The position numbers and the translations under genes are program-made. Positions 9,527 to 21,563 of a DNA stretch of 64,000 nucleotides are shown one piece after another. Numbering within the stretch: position 1 is the first letter of the stretch; each line of letters begins with the position of its first letter. The stretch is from positions 28,490,951 to 28,554,950 of the forward strand of contig CM020620.1 in assembly GCA_009829735.1 (NCBI GenBank). The letters are read 5' to 3'. The notes beneath the pieces were generated by a model that saw nothing but the letters and a program-made list of their open reading frames with translations, was not told where the DNA came from and searched no databases. Source of the DNA: Pyropia yezoensis (Eukaryota; Rhodophyta; Bangiophyceae; Bangiales; Bangiaceae).

Positions 9527-11704
9527 ATGAGCAGCTTCCTCGGGATGTATAACAAGTACCGATGTTTCACAATTGGGTTCGCCAAGGTGGAGAAGCCGCT
9601 GAATGAGCCCGTCAGCTCGACGCTGCCAAAAAATCTGCCTGCCCCAAGTCGTATGGAGCAGACGGCCTTTGAGACCCTCCGGGATGAGCTGCTGAACCCT
9701 CTCATCTTAGCTATTCCCAGGTTGGGCGGCCACTACATCCTGGGCGTGGATTCTAGCAATGACCACCTTAGTTGTGCGTTGCTGCAGCAGCGGCCGTACC
9801 AGGAGTACTGGCCTGTGGGACATTTCAGGAAGGGGCTGAACTCGACGGAGCGAAACTATGAAGTCATCGAGTTCAAAGGACTCGCAGTGGTGTGGGCGGT
9901 GACGTCACTTCGTCACTACCTGGAGGGTGAAAAGGTCCTCATCCGCTGTGACCGCCGCGCGTTGCAGTTCGTTTTTAAGACAGATTGCACCAACACCCGC
10001 CTCACAAGTTGGAGGGTGCGACTTGCACCCTTCAGCTTTGATATTGAGTATCGTCGCGGCCGGAAACTTGCCTTGGCCAACGGCCTCCCTCGGGTACCTA
10101 CAGAGGAGCTCGATACTTACCCAATCGTTGATGACATCCCCATCGTGGGGGTGGTCACGCGCTCGGAGCAAGTGCTGAACCCCGACGCGCCAGGGAACAT
10201 GAAGTACGTGCCCTTGTCAGTGGACTTCTTCGTGAAGGCCCAGGCTGAAGATCCCTTCTGCCAGTCGCAGAGGGCGGCGCTCGACGCAGTGGCGGAGACG
10301 TGATTCTTCATCGGGGATGACGGCCTCATCTTGAGGAGAGGGGCGATACAGGGGACTGAACAACTTGTCGATCCCGCAACCCTCGACGACAGTATCCTTG
10401 AGCGAGCGCCTAACGTTCCGAAAGGTGGACGCCTGGGGTCTACTAAACTTTACCAGACCCTGAAGACCCGGTACTACTGGCCCTCGATGGTAGTGGACAT
10501 CTACAGTTGGGTCGCTGCATGCACAAGTTGTACGCAGCATCGCCTGATGGAATGGCGGCCCACTACGGCCATGTGGCTGTTCCCAGATAAGAAGCCCTTT
10601 GCCGCGTTGGCAACGGACATCCTTGGGCCCCTGACAGCGACTGAGGATGGGAACCAGGACCTCCTGGTCCTCTGCGATCGCTTCACGAAACTTACACGAG
10701 CGATCCCACTGGCAGAGATCACGGCCATGTCGTTCTCCTCAGCCTTCCTGAATCACTGGGTTGCCGCGTATGGCATCCCGGACAGAGCACTATCGGACAA
10801 CGGACCGCTATTTGCGTCCGTACTGTTTCAGAAAGTTTTGGATATGTTGGGGGTTCGGGCAAACTATGCCACCACCTACAACCGACAAACGATTGCGCAG
10901 GTGGAGCGCTTCGACAAAACTCTTGTTCGGCAGCTGCGCCACTATGTGAGTGAGCACGTGAAAACGAGGGACAAATACATTTCTATTTTGACTATCTCCT
11001 ACAATTCGCAGGTTTACTCTTCTACGGGGGAAGCACCTCTCGTCTTTGTGACTCCGCGCCGTGTGCGGTCTATTGCTATACAGCGGCCGCTCCCAAGTAG
11101 GGAGGCCGGTGGCGGGACACCAACTCATACTGAGAAAAAGGTGGAGTTGGCTGGTTGGCTCGAAAGGCTCATCCCTGAAGTCAGGGCTGAGAGGGACAAA
11201 CAGCAATGGCGCTACATACTTACTTTTGATAATAAAGTTCGTAACGCCAAGCACGTCCCCGAGCAGGGTGACTGGGTGCTGGCACTTTTGCATACGCCAA
11301 CTGGGGGAAAGCTGGTGTTCCAAACGAAGGGACCCTACCAGGTCCTTCGAACGGATGGGAGGCGGTTCACCATCGAAAACGACGATCGGACCCGCATAGT
11401 AAACTGACAGGGCGTGGTAAAAGTTGCACCACCTCCCGCAGGCGACTCCGCTTTGGCGCGTGCACTGAAAGTGTCGCGTCTGCCTTGGCTGCCTGCGGCC
11501 AACCAAGGTCCACAGGAGTAGGTGTTCGATAAGTACATTGACCACGGGTGGGATGAGGATTCTAAGCGCCGCATGTTGAGGGTGCGTTGGTTTGGCTCCC
11601 GCGCCAAAGACGATACATGGGACTCTGTGGAGGACCTCCCAGCTGAGAAGGTCCGCGCATACTGCGCCCGGAACAACATAGACCCAGACTGTCCTCCCTC
11701 AACG
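9527..11704 (+). pseudogene. pol: Family II pol remnant: RNase H, integrase, chromodomain (broken)
   Basis: Matches the end of RT, RNase H, HHCC domain, integrase core, GPY/F module and chromodomain of the younger family II pol at 56959-60942, with substantial divergence. The main reverse transcriptase domain is absent from this copy. Broken by a few changes. The last part, about 11520-11704, is the chromodomain. A fossil with no expected activity. Confidence 0.8.
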
Positions 11705-11725
11705 TGAGAAATGGCTAAGTGACTG

Positions 11726-14228
11726 TGCCAAGAGAGTGCTTCAAGCCGAAGTGGTACGCAGAGTGGCTTTTAAAAAGAGCCCTAACCCTCTCACTCTCAC
11801 AACGAAGGCAGCTGCCATTAAGGCACGCATGCTAGTCTCCCCACTACCACGGCCTTACCCTCTTGAGGAGGTGATCTCCGAGACCCACTTCGATAGCAAT
11901 CCCCGCTGGTCGGTGGGACCGGCGGCTCCAAGTCGGAGTCGTCATGCCCGCTACGGTCGCGTGTGTGACGACGACCGCGGCCGCTAGCCTTTTTGATCTT
12001 GCTCGCAAGTTGGCGATGCAGACGCCGGACCGACTCGGTCTCAGACGGAGTGGACGACTCCGACGCGGACTACGACAACTCGCCCTCCGACACAGAGGGA
12101 GAACGTCGCGAGTGGCGTCTACGACGAAGAGGCGGAGAGTACGCACGGCCCGCCCTACGCTTGTCGCGCCCAAGTGTGGCCGACACGGGCGTGATCGACC
12201 CGATAAGAGCCAACTTGGCCGTCATAAACTCTGCTACCGACTCGAAGTCGCCGTCGCAGCGACCGCACGAGCACGCTCCTCAAGTTGAGGGGTCTCCGAC
12301 GTCTGGAGTGTCACAGCGGACGCGTCCAACCACGAAATGCTGCGCACAAATGTAGTGGTCATCATCTCGGAAGTCGGAGGCGGGGACGGCAACACAAACT
12401 TGGGGTAGACCGTCAGAAGAGTGGCCCTGAAGTTGGGGGACACAGGCGTGGACGACTCACCCGCGATGCCGATCGGGATGTCCCCGTGCGGCTGGGAGAG
12501 AACAGGATGAAAAGGAGGGGGACGCCGAATAGGCGGAGCCGGTGGGCAGCCGCGACCCCTTGTTGGGGCCGCTGAAGCACCTTGCGCCATGTAATATTGG
12601 TGTGTGGCTGCGCCCAACACCATCACCTCGTCTGGGGGCTGCACAGTGTGGTGATCCACACCCGGGGCATGCGGATAGTCCCCGATCCCCAACCCCTCCT
12701 CGGTGCCAAAGTGGTCGACCATCAGCGGCAGTAACGCGGGGAACCAATGGAGGAACTCAACTTGAGGCCACCACTCCGGTTTCTTGGGCAGTCCTGCACG
12801 TTGGTCGCCGTCGCCTGTTGCGCGAATTCGAGCTGAGCCGAGGCCACCAGTAGGGACCTTCTCGGATGTCCTTCTCTATCCGCCCGTCGAAGTGTTTGAC
12901 GTGCGGGTCGGAGGAACGAAGGAACGGGTGGCGAGCTATTACCGCGTCCCACGTGAAGGTCGACATCTCGCCGGGGCCCTCGGTGGTACCCCCGCGCTTC
13001 AACATGTTGTTGAGCCGCTGCACATCCTCGACCTCCTCTTCGTCATGGACGGCAAATTAGTCCGTCTTGAAATCACTCGGGAAGCCGACCCTACGGGGGA
13101 ACTTCTCCCGTAGGCGCCCCGAGATGCGATCGATCGCTGGTCCAACTCGGACGCAGCGGGTCACGGTCAGGCAGTCCTCATACAGGGGCCAGGCGAGGTT
13201 AAGACCACGTCCCCAGGACCTCCCGTGGAGTTACGGGGCCTACCTCCCGGGGAGAGCCCGCCGCCGACCCGTCGTCGGGCAGCGCGAGCATCCCATCTCC
13301 CAGGGAAGCCGAGGAGCTCCCGCTGGAAGTCCCGGCGGGTGCTGCAACGCGGGGCGTGTCCTCCACAAGGTCGTCGAGGGAGTCAGACTACAACCCTGGA
13401 TTCACCATGGCTCCCTTTAAATCTGAGGGGCAAAAATCGGTTACCGCTGCCCGAGGCCTACCTCGAGTTCAGGGGGACTTGGAACGGGGGAAGACAGGGA
13501 GCCTCCCCTGGTTGAGGTGGCCCAGGGCAAGACAAAGGGGATGTGTGGTGCGGAAGTCGGGAAAGGTGGTCGTAAGGTGCGCTAAGGTGAGTGCAATCTG
13601 CCAAGTGGGCAAGCTTGAGGGGAGGGGTGGTCGACGTGACCGCCTCCACGTAAACGTGACGTGCCGGGGGGCAGGAAGTCGCGCCACTGGCGAGTGCGAC
13701 AAGCGTTCTTGTACCCCCTCGCAGGGCCGACCGGGTCGGTCGGACCTGAGAAGAGGGGAGTGTGGCAGAAATGGCCCCACGCAGAGGACAGGGCGCGCCA
13801 CACGGGGTCAAAATACGGCTTGTCTGCCCCGTTTCTCCCTTTGCATTTGATCTCGAATTTCCTTAGGTCAGGAATACTTTGCTTGATAGAAAATCCAACA
13901 TGGATTTGAGGGCTTCTGCGATTATATCGTCTTGAATTTTCGTGTGGCCCGGTAGGCAGGTGCTGGGGTGGGAGATTTTGAGTGGCGAGATTCTGAGAGG
14001 ACCCTGGAGGGGTTAGAGGAGAGACAGCGGGGCTTGGCCTCGCTTCCCCGTCCCGACCAAGAAACTGTTGGCCCACACACCATCTTCTTGTTTCGAAGTG
14101 GGGGGATTGCCCCACAACAGGGATCGCGTGTGCGCGACTTGCACTTCTTCCGGTTCCCCCGACACGGGAGGCAGCCCTTGTGCGCCGCCCCAACTTGGGT
14201 GCTGTGTGCGCGAGTGGCTTTTGCCACA
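11726..14228 (+). repeat. 3' LTR of old family II copy with decayed antisense ORF
   Basis: Starts TGCCAAGAGAG, 22 bases after the pol remnant, and ends TTTTGCCACA at 14228. It is followed by sequence unrelated to any element here. The minus strand between about 11850 and 13420 carries recognisable but broken pieces of the family II antisense LTR protein (Ser/Arg-rich tail near 11850-12170, middle region near 12240-13020). About 0.34 kb shorter than the young LTRs. Confidence 0.75.
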
Positions 14229-15350
14229 GAAACGGTGGAGGTGATAGATTTGCGAACGAGCTTTCAGTACTCATTTTTGAGAGTCATCCCTAGGCAAGCC
14301 AGCATTCTCACGAATGTCTGGTACAGAGATGCACGGTAGTTTTGATGCGATTGATATCACTCTGATTTTAATGGTTTAAATCTTTGAAATCGTGGGCGTG
14401 CTGATTTAAATCACATGCCCTATACCCTGAAATGCGATGGGTTGCACATTCTTTTTCAGGTCATATAGTGCTGAGCTTCCGTGACTGCGCGCGATTGAAA
14501 CTCGTGGCGGGGACCTGCCTGGCGCACTTGGCTCAGACGCGAGGCGTCGGCGACACGGCCGGCACTCACACGCGTACGCATGAGCACCCTGAGGCTACGG
14601 CAAGGCGCTTCGTGTCCACCCGGTTCTCCGAGCAACCTTCTCTGTTCTCCACGGGTTGGCGCGCTTCCCCACGGTACACGCCCTACCCTGCCTGTGGGAC
14701 CGTGACCGTTGCACCTCCCCCCCCGCGTTCTTTGACCTGTCGCTTGGGGTGCACATGCTCTCTCTTAGTGCTTTTGACACACCCATCCCCTTTGCTTTGG
14801 ACCACCGCGCTTGTGCTTTGGTGTATTGCCACACTGACCGTCCGTCCCTTTTTGTTCTTCCTTACACAGGATGCCATGGTGGATAAATCGCCTCACAAGG
14901 GCCCTGTCCCAGCTGGCCGGCCTGCAACCCCTGAGTTGCCGTTCTAGAAGCGTGGGCGGCTCGCCAGCGAGTGCTCGTCGCAGCGCAGGTAAGGAGTCTG
15001 TTCTCTGAAGTGCATGTAGAGAGACGCACGTCGATGATCAGGCGAGCTCTGCAGTCATGCTAATCGAGTGACCACGTATTGCAGGTAAAAAAAACGACCA
15101 ACTTGCAATAAAAGTCGGGGGGCAATAAGTTAAATCATACACCCCTGGTCTTGTACCCAGGGTTGCGACGACGTCGTTGCATCAAAGCCAATGTGGCCAA
15201 TGTGTGATTAAATATTCAGCAGCCGCTCAGAGGAGAGGTAGAATTGCACTCAGTAACTGGCAAAATGTGTCATAGTTACGAGCGAGTTGATTACCCGCTC
15301 TTCCAATGAAGCTGCAGTGCACTAAACATTAAAACGACCGGGGCCCCTTT
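14229..15350. other. Start of the element-free island; no secure gene
   Basis: About 1.1 kb of less GC-rich sequence, with an AT-rich stretch near 14340-14430. One exon-like block is listed separately at 14870-14988. I see no tRNA, no long conserved frame and no repeat shared with the rest of the window. Confidence 0.5.
14870..14988 (+). pseudogene. Exon-like block with a premature stop, possible gene remnant
   Basis: The block is preceded by a pyrimidine-rich tract ending TTACACAG and followed by an ideal donor, GCGCAG|GTAAGG. Inside, an ATG at 14876 in good context (GCCATGG) opens MVDKSPHKGPVPAG, which meets a TAG after 23 codons and then continues as KRGRLASECSSQR. It may be the first coding exon of a decayed gene or a chance match. 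No downstream exon is visible before the inverted repeat at 15351. Confidence 0.25.
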
Positions 15351-16011
15351 GCAGCACTGCGAGTCCCCCGTCAAGATAAAAGCCCGATTTTGGCCAGATC
15401 TCTTGCTTTGTCGTGCAAATTCTTGCCCTGCTCGAGCACGAAAATGAACGGCACGAGCAGGGTTTTGCTTTTATGGTCGAGCATGGTCGACGGGATGGGC
15501 TGAGGCCACGAAATCTCCCCCACCCTGACCGACACGACGGCCGCTGTCGGTGTTTTGTCAACCAATGACAACAGTGGTGGCGCTGCTGTTTGCTGGATGG
15601 AGCGTTCTACTGATCAGAACTCACGCCGTAGATGTCGAGCAAGGCAGAGAGATTTCGCAGTGCAGACCCTCGAAGGCTGTCGTCGCGCAGGTTTTTGCTT
15701 CACCAGTGCAAAGGCTATCGAGGTTTTTTGAACGCGTTTGTACAAACATTGCTCCCAAGTGTAGCGATGGTCGGTCGCTTCTTTGCGCATCACGAGAGTG
15801 CACTCCTGCCGCTTGCGCTTCCGTTCATACCGGGGGAGGTGGCGAAAGCCAATCTCACGAGGTGTTATAGGCAGAAAGCAAGAAACGGGGGGGAGAGCGG
15901 CGTCTATAATTCCTTGCGGGGGGGTCGTTGCAGGTTCTATGCAGGTTTTTGCTCGAGAAATTCCCAAAAAAGTAAGAAAGTTTTGACGGGCGATAAAAAG
16001 TGATGCGCTGC
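15351..16011 (+). repeat. Left arm of outer 0.65-kb inverted repeat
   Basis: Aligns over its full length, by eye around 80% identity with small gaps, with the reverse complement of 34811-35461. Both arms begin with GCAGCACTGC on the outer side. Read toward the centre, the arms share segments such as TTTTGGCCAGATCTCTTGC and GAACGCGTTTGTA. Several frames are partly conserved between the arms but none is open in both, so a shared protein cannot be claimed. It could be the terminal repeat of a large element spanning about 20.1 kb, or an arm of an old inverted duplication. Confidence 0.7.
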
Positions 16012-17500
16012 ATCCTACCCTTTCATGTGCTGTGCTCTGCGCGGGGCTGCAGCAGGCTTTGAAGCCGGGTCTTGGCCGCCGCGGTGGGGTCGAAAGGGAC
16101 GAAACTTTATCCAGGCGACGCGTCCGGTCTTGTAGGAAGGATAGTCAAGGTGCAGAGCTCCTTCGCCTTCGGAAGAGTACGTTCACGCCAGGAAGCCGCC
16201 GCACCGCCAGCGAGGCCTCTCACACTCAGCGCAGTTGATCTCCGTTGCGGTGGTTACTTCAGGTCTGAGAGGCCCCACTCTCGATTTCAAACGGTGCCTT
16301 TTCCTCACGCCATGAATCCGACGCCAAGTGCTGTTTTAGCAGGCACCATGCTGGACGCATCGGAGTTCGACGCGGGGCAACCCCGCCTGCGGAAGCCCAT
16401 ATAAGGATTATTCAAAGCAGCGCTTCGGAGCCGTCTTGCGCATGGAACTGACTCGTGAAGGTGGTGTACTTATATCATGTAATCGCTCAAACATTGCATG
16501 TGCAGTAAACGTGGAATTGGCGTTGAATACAATCGCGCTGGAAATATTTGCTCAAATCTCGCCACTCTGCAGGTACCCGAGCCGAATGTAGTGGGTGAGG
16601 TCCTTAGAGAACAGATACCCAATGAGATGATAGCAATTAACTGTGAGGAATGTCCCGGACCTTCGGCCGGCTTGCGTCGTTACACCCGAATCACTCCACC
16701 GTTCGGCGAATACGGTGTAATTCGGGCTTCCGAATCCGATTGCGGTTCGGGTAGACTCACGCACAAATCAATACGTTTCCAAGAGTCATAACCCTAACCC
16801 ACCAAGAGCTGGGAGATGTCTCCCCACTGCCTCCGTACTGTACAGTCCTTGCTCGGGAGCTCTCAAGAGACAGAGGTGGAGCTGTCTTCTAATGCTGTGA
16901 GCGAGTATGCACTTTTGCGGGGGGCTGGAACCAGCTCACTGGTTGCCGCCGCGCGGCGCCGCCCTACGATGACTGACCCGCGGCATATTAACAACGTGTT
17001 TCACGCTCGTTGATCTGGCGGCTCTGACAGGTCCTCGAGACGGTCAGGCAGTGCATCAGGTGCTGTCACCGTGATACTGGTGCGTGAGCTCCCCCGTCTC
17101 CGGAGCCTAGCACCTTCCAGGAGCGCGCTTCCCTGCGCGGAGCCTGATGCTTGTTCACGGCCGTGAGCGCAGACGCGTCACTACCCATGGCGAGACTAGT
17201 CATGCCACTTCTGTCAAGTACGCTTACACGTGGTCAATTGGTCGCCACGTGTTCTCACTGCATGTGTCGTTCGGGTGGAACGCTTCCAGAGTTCGGGCGT
17301 ATTCGCGAACCCGAATCCGAATCCGAATCGACCCCCCACCAACCCTGACCTTCGGATGAGTGTGGCCTGGGAGACACCTCATGTGTCTATCAGGACGGGC
17401 CTCGTATCCCACTCAGCCACCCCTTTCCCGGCCTGCGAACGCACCTATCACCTCGACACAGCTGCTGTACGTCTTCTTCATCGCCATCATTACTACCATC
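16012..17500. other. Region upstream of the NTPase-nuclease gene; no secure gene
   Basis: 1.5 kb of mixed composition. It holds short open frames without recognisable domains, a short CCGAAT-type tandem near 17308-17336, and scattered CCGAAT/ATTCGG motifs near 16680-16760. It may contain promoter and 5' leader of the gene that follows. Nothing else is supportable. Confidence 0.4.
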
Positions 17501-17810
17501 ATGGCTGCCCCTGCGGAACGTGACGTGGGACCCGAGCAGCCACAGGCCCCGCTTGCGCAGACCTCCGTAGGCTGGCTGTCTCCGCCCCTGCTGTTGCCAA
17601 GTGCGTGGCCTTCAGGGTCTACTCTTCCTGGCACCCGGCCGCTTGCTCTGCCCTCGGCATCGCTCTCATCACTCTTCGTGCAGCGCTGCACGCGGTTGGA
17701 CGTGTTCTGCCCGCTAGGCCGAGGCATCCTCACTCTAGGTTCTTCTCAGAAGGAACAAGTCGGACTGTGGGCGGCCGGGACATGTCTTATGAAGCAGACG
17801 AGCCCTCCAG
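17501..17810 (+). other. Candidate first exon of the NTPase-nuclease gene
   Basis: An ATG at 17501 in good context (ATCATGGCT) opens a frame that stays open to a donor, CTCCAG|GTGAGC, at 17810/17811. The acceptor ATCTTTAG at 18048, after a clear pyrimidine tract, restores the frame of the main exon: 310 + 2381 nt is divisible by three and gives 896 aa with a 238-nt intron. A rival model uses ATG 17782 in another frame and the next AG at 18067. The exon encodes no domain I recognise, so it is tentative. Confidence 0.35.
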
Positions 17811-18048
17811 GTGAGCTCTATGGTCCCTCTCTACCAGCGTGCTTCTGTCTTCCCGAGTGCTTTCCTGTCGATAGAGTCACGGGTTGGTACCGGGTTGGTA
17901 CCGCGCTTGCATTGCTGCGTGTCTTCGAGGGAACGTTCTCGTTACTCGACCCTGAAGACTGAGTGCTGACTTGAGCTAGATATCTGCTCGCTCTTGTGTG
18001 CCTGTCCAAGGTGATATTCTCTCTGTTTTGCTGTTGCTCTATCTTTAG

Positions 18049-20429
18049 ACCCCCGTGGAGCTATTAGAATCATTGCGGAGGCGCAGGCTCTACGTCCAGG
18101 CGGTGCCCCCCCCAGACCGGGGCGCATATTTGCTGATGACCCGCCCAATCCGTCTGTTGCCTACTCGCCATCGGTGGACGAGCAGATATGGGCAACGTGG
18201 TCTGCTCTGTACAAAGCGCGTCAGGAAGCGCTGCTCCAAGTGTCTTCTTTACGAGGGCTTCGAGACAAGATGAACGCGGTTGAAGATCGTGTTGATGATG
18301 ATGATGAGGATGAGGACGAGGACGAGGATATCGTACCGCGAACCCCTCTTGTGTACTTGCGGGGGCAGGCTGGAAGCGGCAAGACGTTTCTGGCCCGTGA
18401 GCTCGTCCGGGGCAAGAACGGCCCAATCAGGCAGAAGAACATCGACCCTGAGGTGATAAAGTACGCAGATAAAGCGGCCGTCTTCCTGCTGTCGTTCAAC
18501 TCGCGTTTCAGCATCGACCCTGCAGAAGAAGGCAAGCTCGTCACCAATGGGGGGGCGTACTTGCCTATGTGGCTGCGCCTTCTGTACATCGAGTTGGCAA
18601 GGTTTAAGAAGCTGCCGTGGTCTGTCTTTCTGGACGACGCCGTGAATGCCTTTGTCGAGAAGCAGCTAGACACAGCTGTCGTCGCGAGAGAGGCCTGGGA
18701 CATGCTCAACGCCCGTCGCGGGAGGTCTGATGCTCCGCTCGTTGTCATCGTGGACGAGCTGGTGCAGTGCGGCGAAAGCCTGCCCGAGGGGCACTACACA
18801 CCAAAGAACCCGTCGGCCGGCGACGCCTACCGCTCCGAGTTGTGCCGCCGAATGGACTTGTGTGGCGGTGTTGTGGGGGCGACCACTGTGAGCCAAGCAT
18901 TTATTATGGCGGAGCGCCGATCTTCCCCAAGAACACTGCAGCCCGGTGCAGTATTACGTCCACTGCAGAGCGAGGTGAGCCGGGATTTCATCGCCTCTGG
19001 GGTTCAGGCATTGTACGACAAGGGCTTTGAGTTTAACGACGCTGGGGAAGTCGTCCCAAGTGGGGCGGGCATCGGGCGCGGGACGCTGCAGCTTGACAAC
19101 CTTGTTAACGCGCTGGTCTCCGTCACAGGCGGCCATCCACGGCTCGTGTGCAAGCTGGCGTCGTGTTTGTCGTCGGCCGGTCTGAATCCCTCGGCCAACT
19201 TCAAGTCTCTTTTGAGCGCAGCTGTTTCCTTCATGGCCGAGAGCAGGGCAGGCTTTCCTTCCCTGGGGACCTCGGAGGAGTTCACGGAAGCGGTGCTGCG
19301 GGATTTACTGCTTGGTACGACGCGTCGTTTTTTCGATGTCGTTGAGTGTCAGCGCGTGGTACCGAGCGGTGAAGTGCAGGAGAAGACTGTGCCGCGGTTG
19401 GACGGCCGACCCGGGCTTGGCTACAACTACGACGAGATCGCATTGAGTACGCCAGTTGGTCTGGTTTCCTTGTCGTCTACCACCTCTGTCAACCCGCAGG
19501 CCACACTTTTCTTGCCCCCGGCCGTGCTGTTCAACTTGGCGTCGTCAAGCAAGCCGATACCTAGGTTGCAAGGCTTGGTGTTTGACATCTTCCTGAGCCA
19601 CAACGCGCCATTCTGGACTTCTTTTGAGTCTTGTCTAGTCTCCTATGACCGGGCTCTCTCCTTAGCCCGTTATCTGGCGTCCTCTGACTACAACGCCACG
19701 ACCTTCAAGGCGCTGTATCGGTCCCGATCTCCTTCATGCTTCATAGGCAGCAACAAGCTTCTGAGCCACGTCGTCATCGACGCTTCTTGTTATCGCGAGC
19801 GGGTTGTGTCTGACGTCGACTTGGACGCCGTCCTGCGATTAGCAGAGGATCCCACGCGGCGTAACGAGGTGCTACACTCGCTGTACGTGCTGAGCGACGG
19901 GACCATGGGCATTGACGCGATATCTTTTTATGAGTGCGTGGACGACTGCCATCCGTTCAAGGGCCAGCTGCTTGCCGAGGCCAAGCAGTTTAAGTACAGC
20001 TTGAACGCTTCCAAGACGACGCTGTCATGTGCTGTTGTCAGCGACGCGTGGAGCAAGACGAACAAAGCGTTCCAGAGCTCATGGCCATCGTGGAAGGACC
20101 GGATCGTGTTTGTGGTGGTGGCTCGTCGCAAGCGGTCTGTGCCTGCCTCCATTGCTGCAGTACGTGCGCTCAAGGATATGGAAGGCATTTTGCCTGGCAC
20201 TGAGGCCAACGGTGGTGATACGCCTTCTACTGTTGAGGATGCCGTCAGCATCCCCTCGGAGGAGTGGTCGTCCCAAGCCATTGTGCTTGGTCGAGACGAC
20301 CTTTATGAGCTATGCGGCCCCGTTTTTGGTGACCTCATCAATGCTTCCGAGTACTGGTTTAAGGCTTCTGGGCGCACATCTTTTTCATCGGTGTTTGTAC
20401 AGGCCGAGTCGAAGTCAGACTCGGGGTGA
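18049..20429 (+). CDS. Crinkler/RHS-type protein: P-loop NTPase fused to PD-(D/E)xK-like nuclease domain
   Basis: Main exon, about 793 codons. The first in-frame ATG inside it is at 18270, but the frame reads like protein from 18049, so an upstream exon is likely. After an acidic Asp/Glu run (about 18291-18333) comes Walker A, GQAGSGKT, at 18363. Walker B, VVIVDE, has its D at 18753, and TGGHPRLV near 19125 resembles the conserved segment late in Crinkler and RHS NTPases. The C-terminal third has GIDAI (D at 19914) followed by LLAEAKQ (E at 19977), a D...ExK arrangement typical of restriction-endonuclease-fold domains. In the CR class, known from oomycetes, fungi, trypanosomes and other eukaryotes, the NTPase module is thought to regulate a nuclease or kinase module that acts in the nucleus. 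No signal peptide is evident. The frame is intact, with GC-rich codon use. Alternative: another STAND-like NTPase with a degenerate C-terminal domain. Confidence 0.7.
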
Positions 20430-21563
20430 TGCCACCACCGCTTCCGCCGCCACAGGCGCCGGCGCCGCCCCTGATGCCCCAGCTGTTCCCGCCATACGCT
20501 CTGGGCGGCTTCCGCGCCAGCCGTCCCCGGCGCTATTCTTTCGCGGCGGTCGCAGAAGCTATCGGGAACATTCCCGATCCATCATAGCGGGCACCCAAGC
20601 TGGGAGAGAGCTCCGCGTCCGTAGTCGAGCGGCAGTCCTTACCACTTCTGCCGAAGCCGCTGGCTCCTCATGTGCTCTTCTGTCGCCGGTCGTGGCTGGC
20701 GCCGCCGCGGCCGCCGCGGCCGCCGCAGCCGCCGCCGCAGCCGCCGCTGCCGTCGCCACCGCCGTCGCTGCTGCCGTCGACATCGTCACCGCTGCTGCGG
20801 TCGCCATCGTCGCGCCGTCGTCGCTGTCGTCGCCATCGTCGACGCTGACCGTGGCGCCGCACCCCTCCCCGTGTGTCGTGGTCCTGTCGGGATGCTGTAC
20901 CCCTCCCGTTGATGAGCGTCCTGGCTTGTTTCCCGATAGGGACCCACCATCGCTTGTGTGGAACCCATTTTAGAGAACATCAATTGAATCGGTACAATGT
21001 TCAGCACACACTGCAGGCAGTCGACCACATGAGGCAGCAGTACAGGAACATGGTGGCCCCGCGACGCGGTGGCGTCTAGGCAGCGGCGGCGGCGGCAGCG
21101 GCGGTGGCGGTGGTGGCGGCGGCCAGGACCCCCACTGCCCACTGGCCCTCGCGACGGTGCGCGTCTGGTGGCGCCATGTAGCCGTGGCGGGTTTTGATTC
21201 ATGGCGCGGCTCGGGGGCGGGGATGAGGGCGGGGTTGGGGGGGAAGCGGCGGCGTCAACCACCCCGCGGTGCCTCCCGTGATACGGCTGCAAGGGAATGT
21301 GTTTTTAAAGTTGTTGATGGGGCAGCCGGTGGCCGCTGCGGGCCCGCGCCGACGCCAACCCAGCGGGCCATGGAAGCAAGGGGGCAAAGACCGACGCGCA
21401 TTACTTCCCACACCCGCCGATTAGCGTCTTTGGCTGTTCACTTCTTCCCCTCCCCTATGGATCATCCCTCTCCAGCCCCCCCCCCCCCCCCCCTCCACCG
21501 AGGTCGGCGTCGCAGCCGCCTCTGCTCGCCCTCCTGGCAGGTGCGGTCCCCACCGCCACCCGC
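20430..21563. other. GC-rich intergenic region with CCG/GCC microsatellites and an 18-base C run
   Basis: Holds the 3' flank of the NTPase-nuclease gene. There is a long (GCC/GTC)n-type tract at about 20700-20840 that creates spurious poly-Ala frames, a GGC/GGT tract near 21078-21125 and a C18 homopolymer at 21476-21493. I see no credible gene. Confidence 0.5.

Larger units (their letters stand above)
6804..14228 (+). mobile_element. Ty3/gypsy LTR retrotransposon, family II, old left copy (II-L), broken
   Basis: An old, clearly broken family II copy in plus orientation: part of the 5' LTR (6804-8227), a rearranged internal region (8228-11725) and the 3' LTR (11726-14228, about 2.5 kb against 2.85 kb in younger copies). 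The family I element ending at 6803 is inserted in its 5' LTR, so the rest of that LTR lies left of the window. Many breaks. It is the most diverged family II copy here, therefore probably the oldest. Confidence 0.8.

Noticed and set aside
15322-15970. Protein-coding gene within the outer inverted repeat
   Set aside because: Several frames show partial similarity between the arms, but none is open in both and no domain is recognised. Left as a repeat.
16790-16802. Telomere-like AACCCTAACCC
   Set aside because: A single short occurrence without tandem repetition.
20029-20973. 314-aa frame with a long poly-Ala run
   Set aside because: Its first half is a shadow of the NTPase-nuclease gene and the Ala run is the CCG microsatellite read in one phase.
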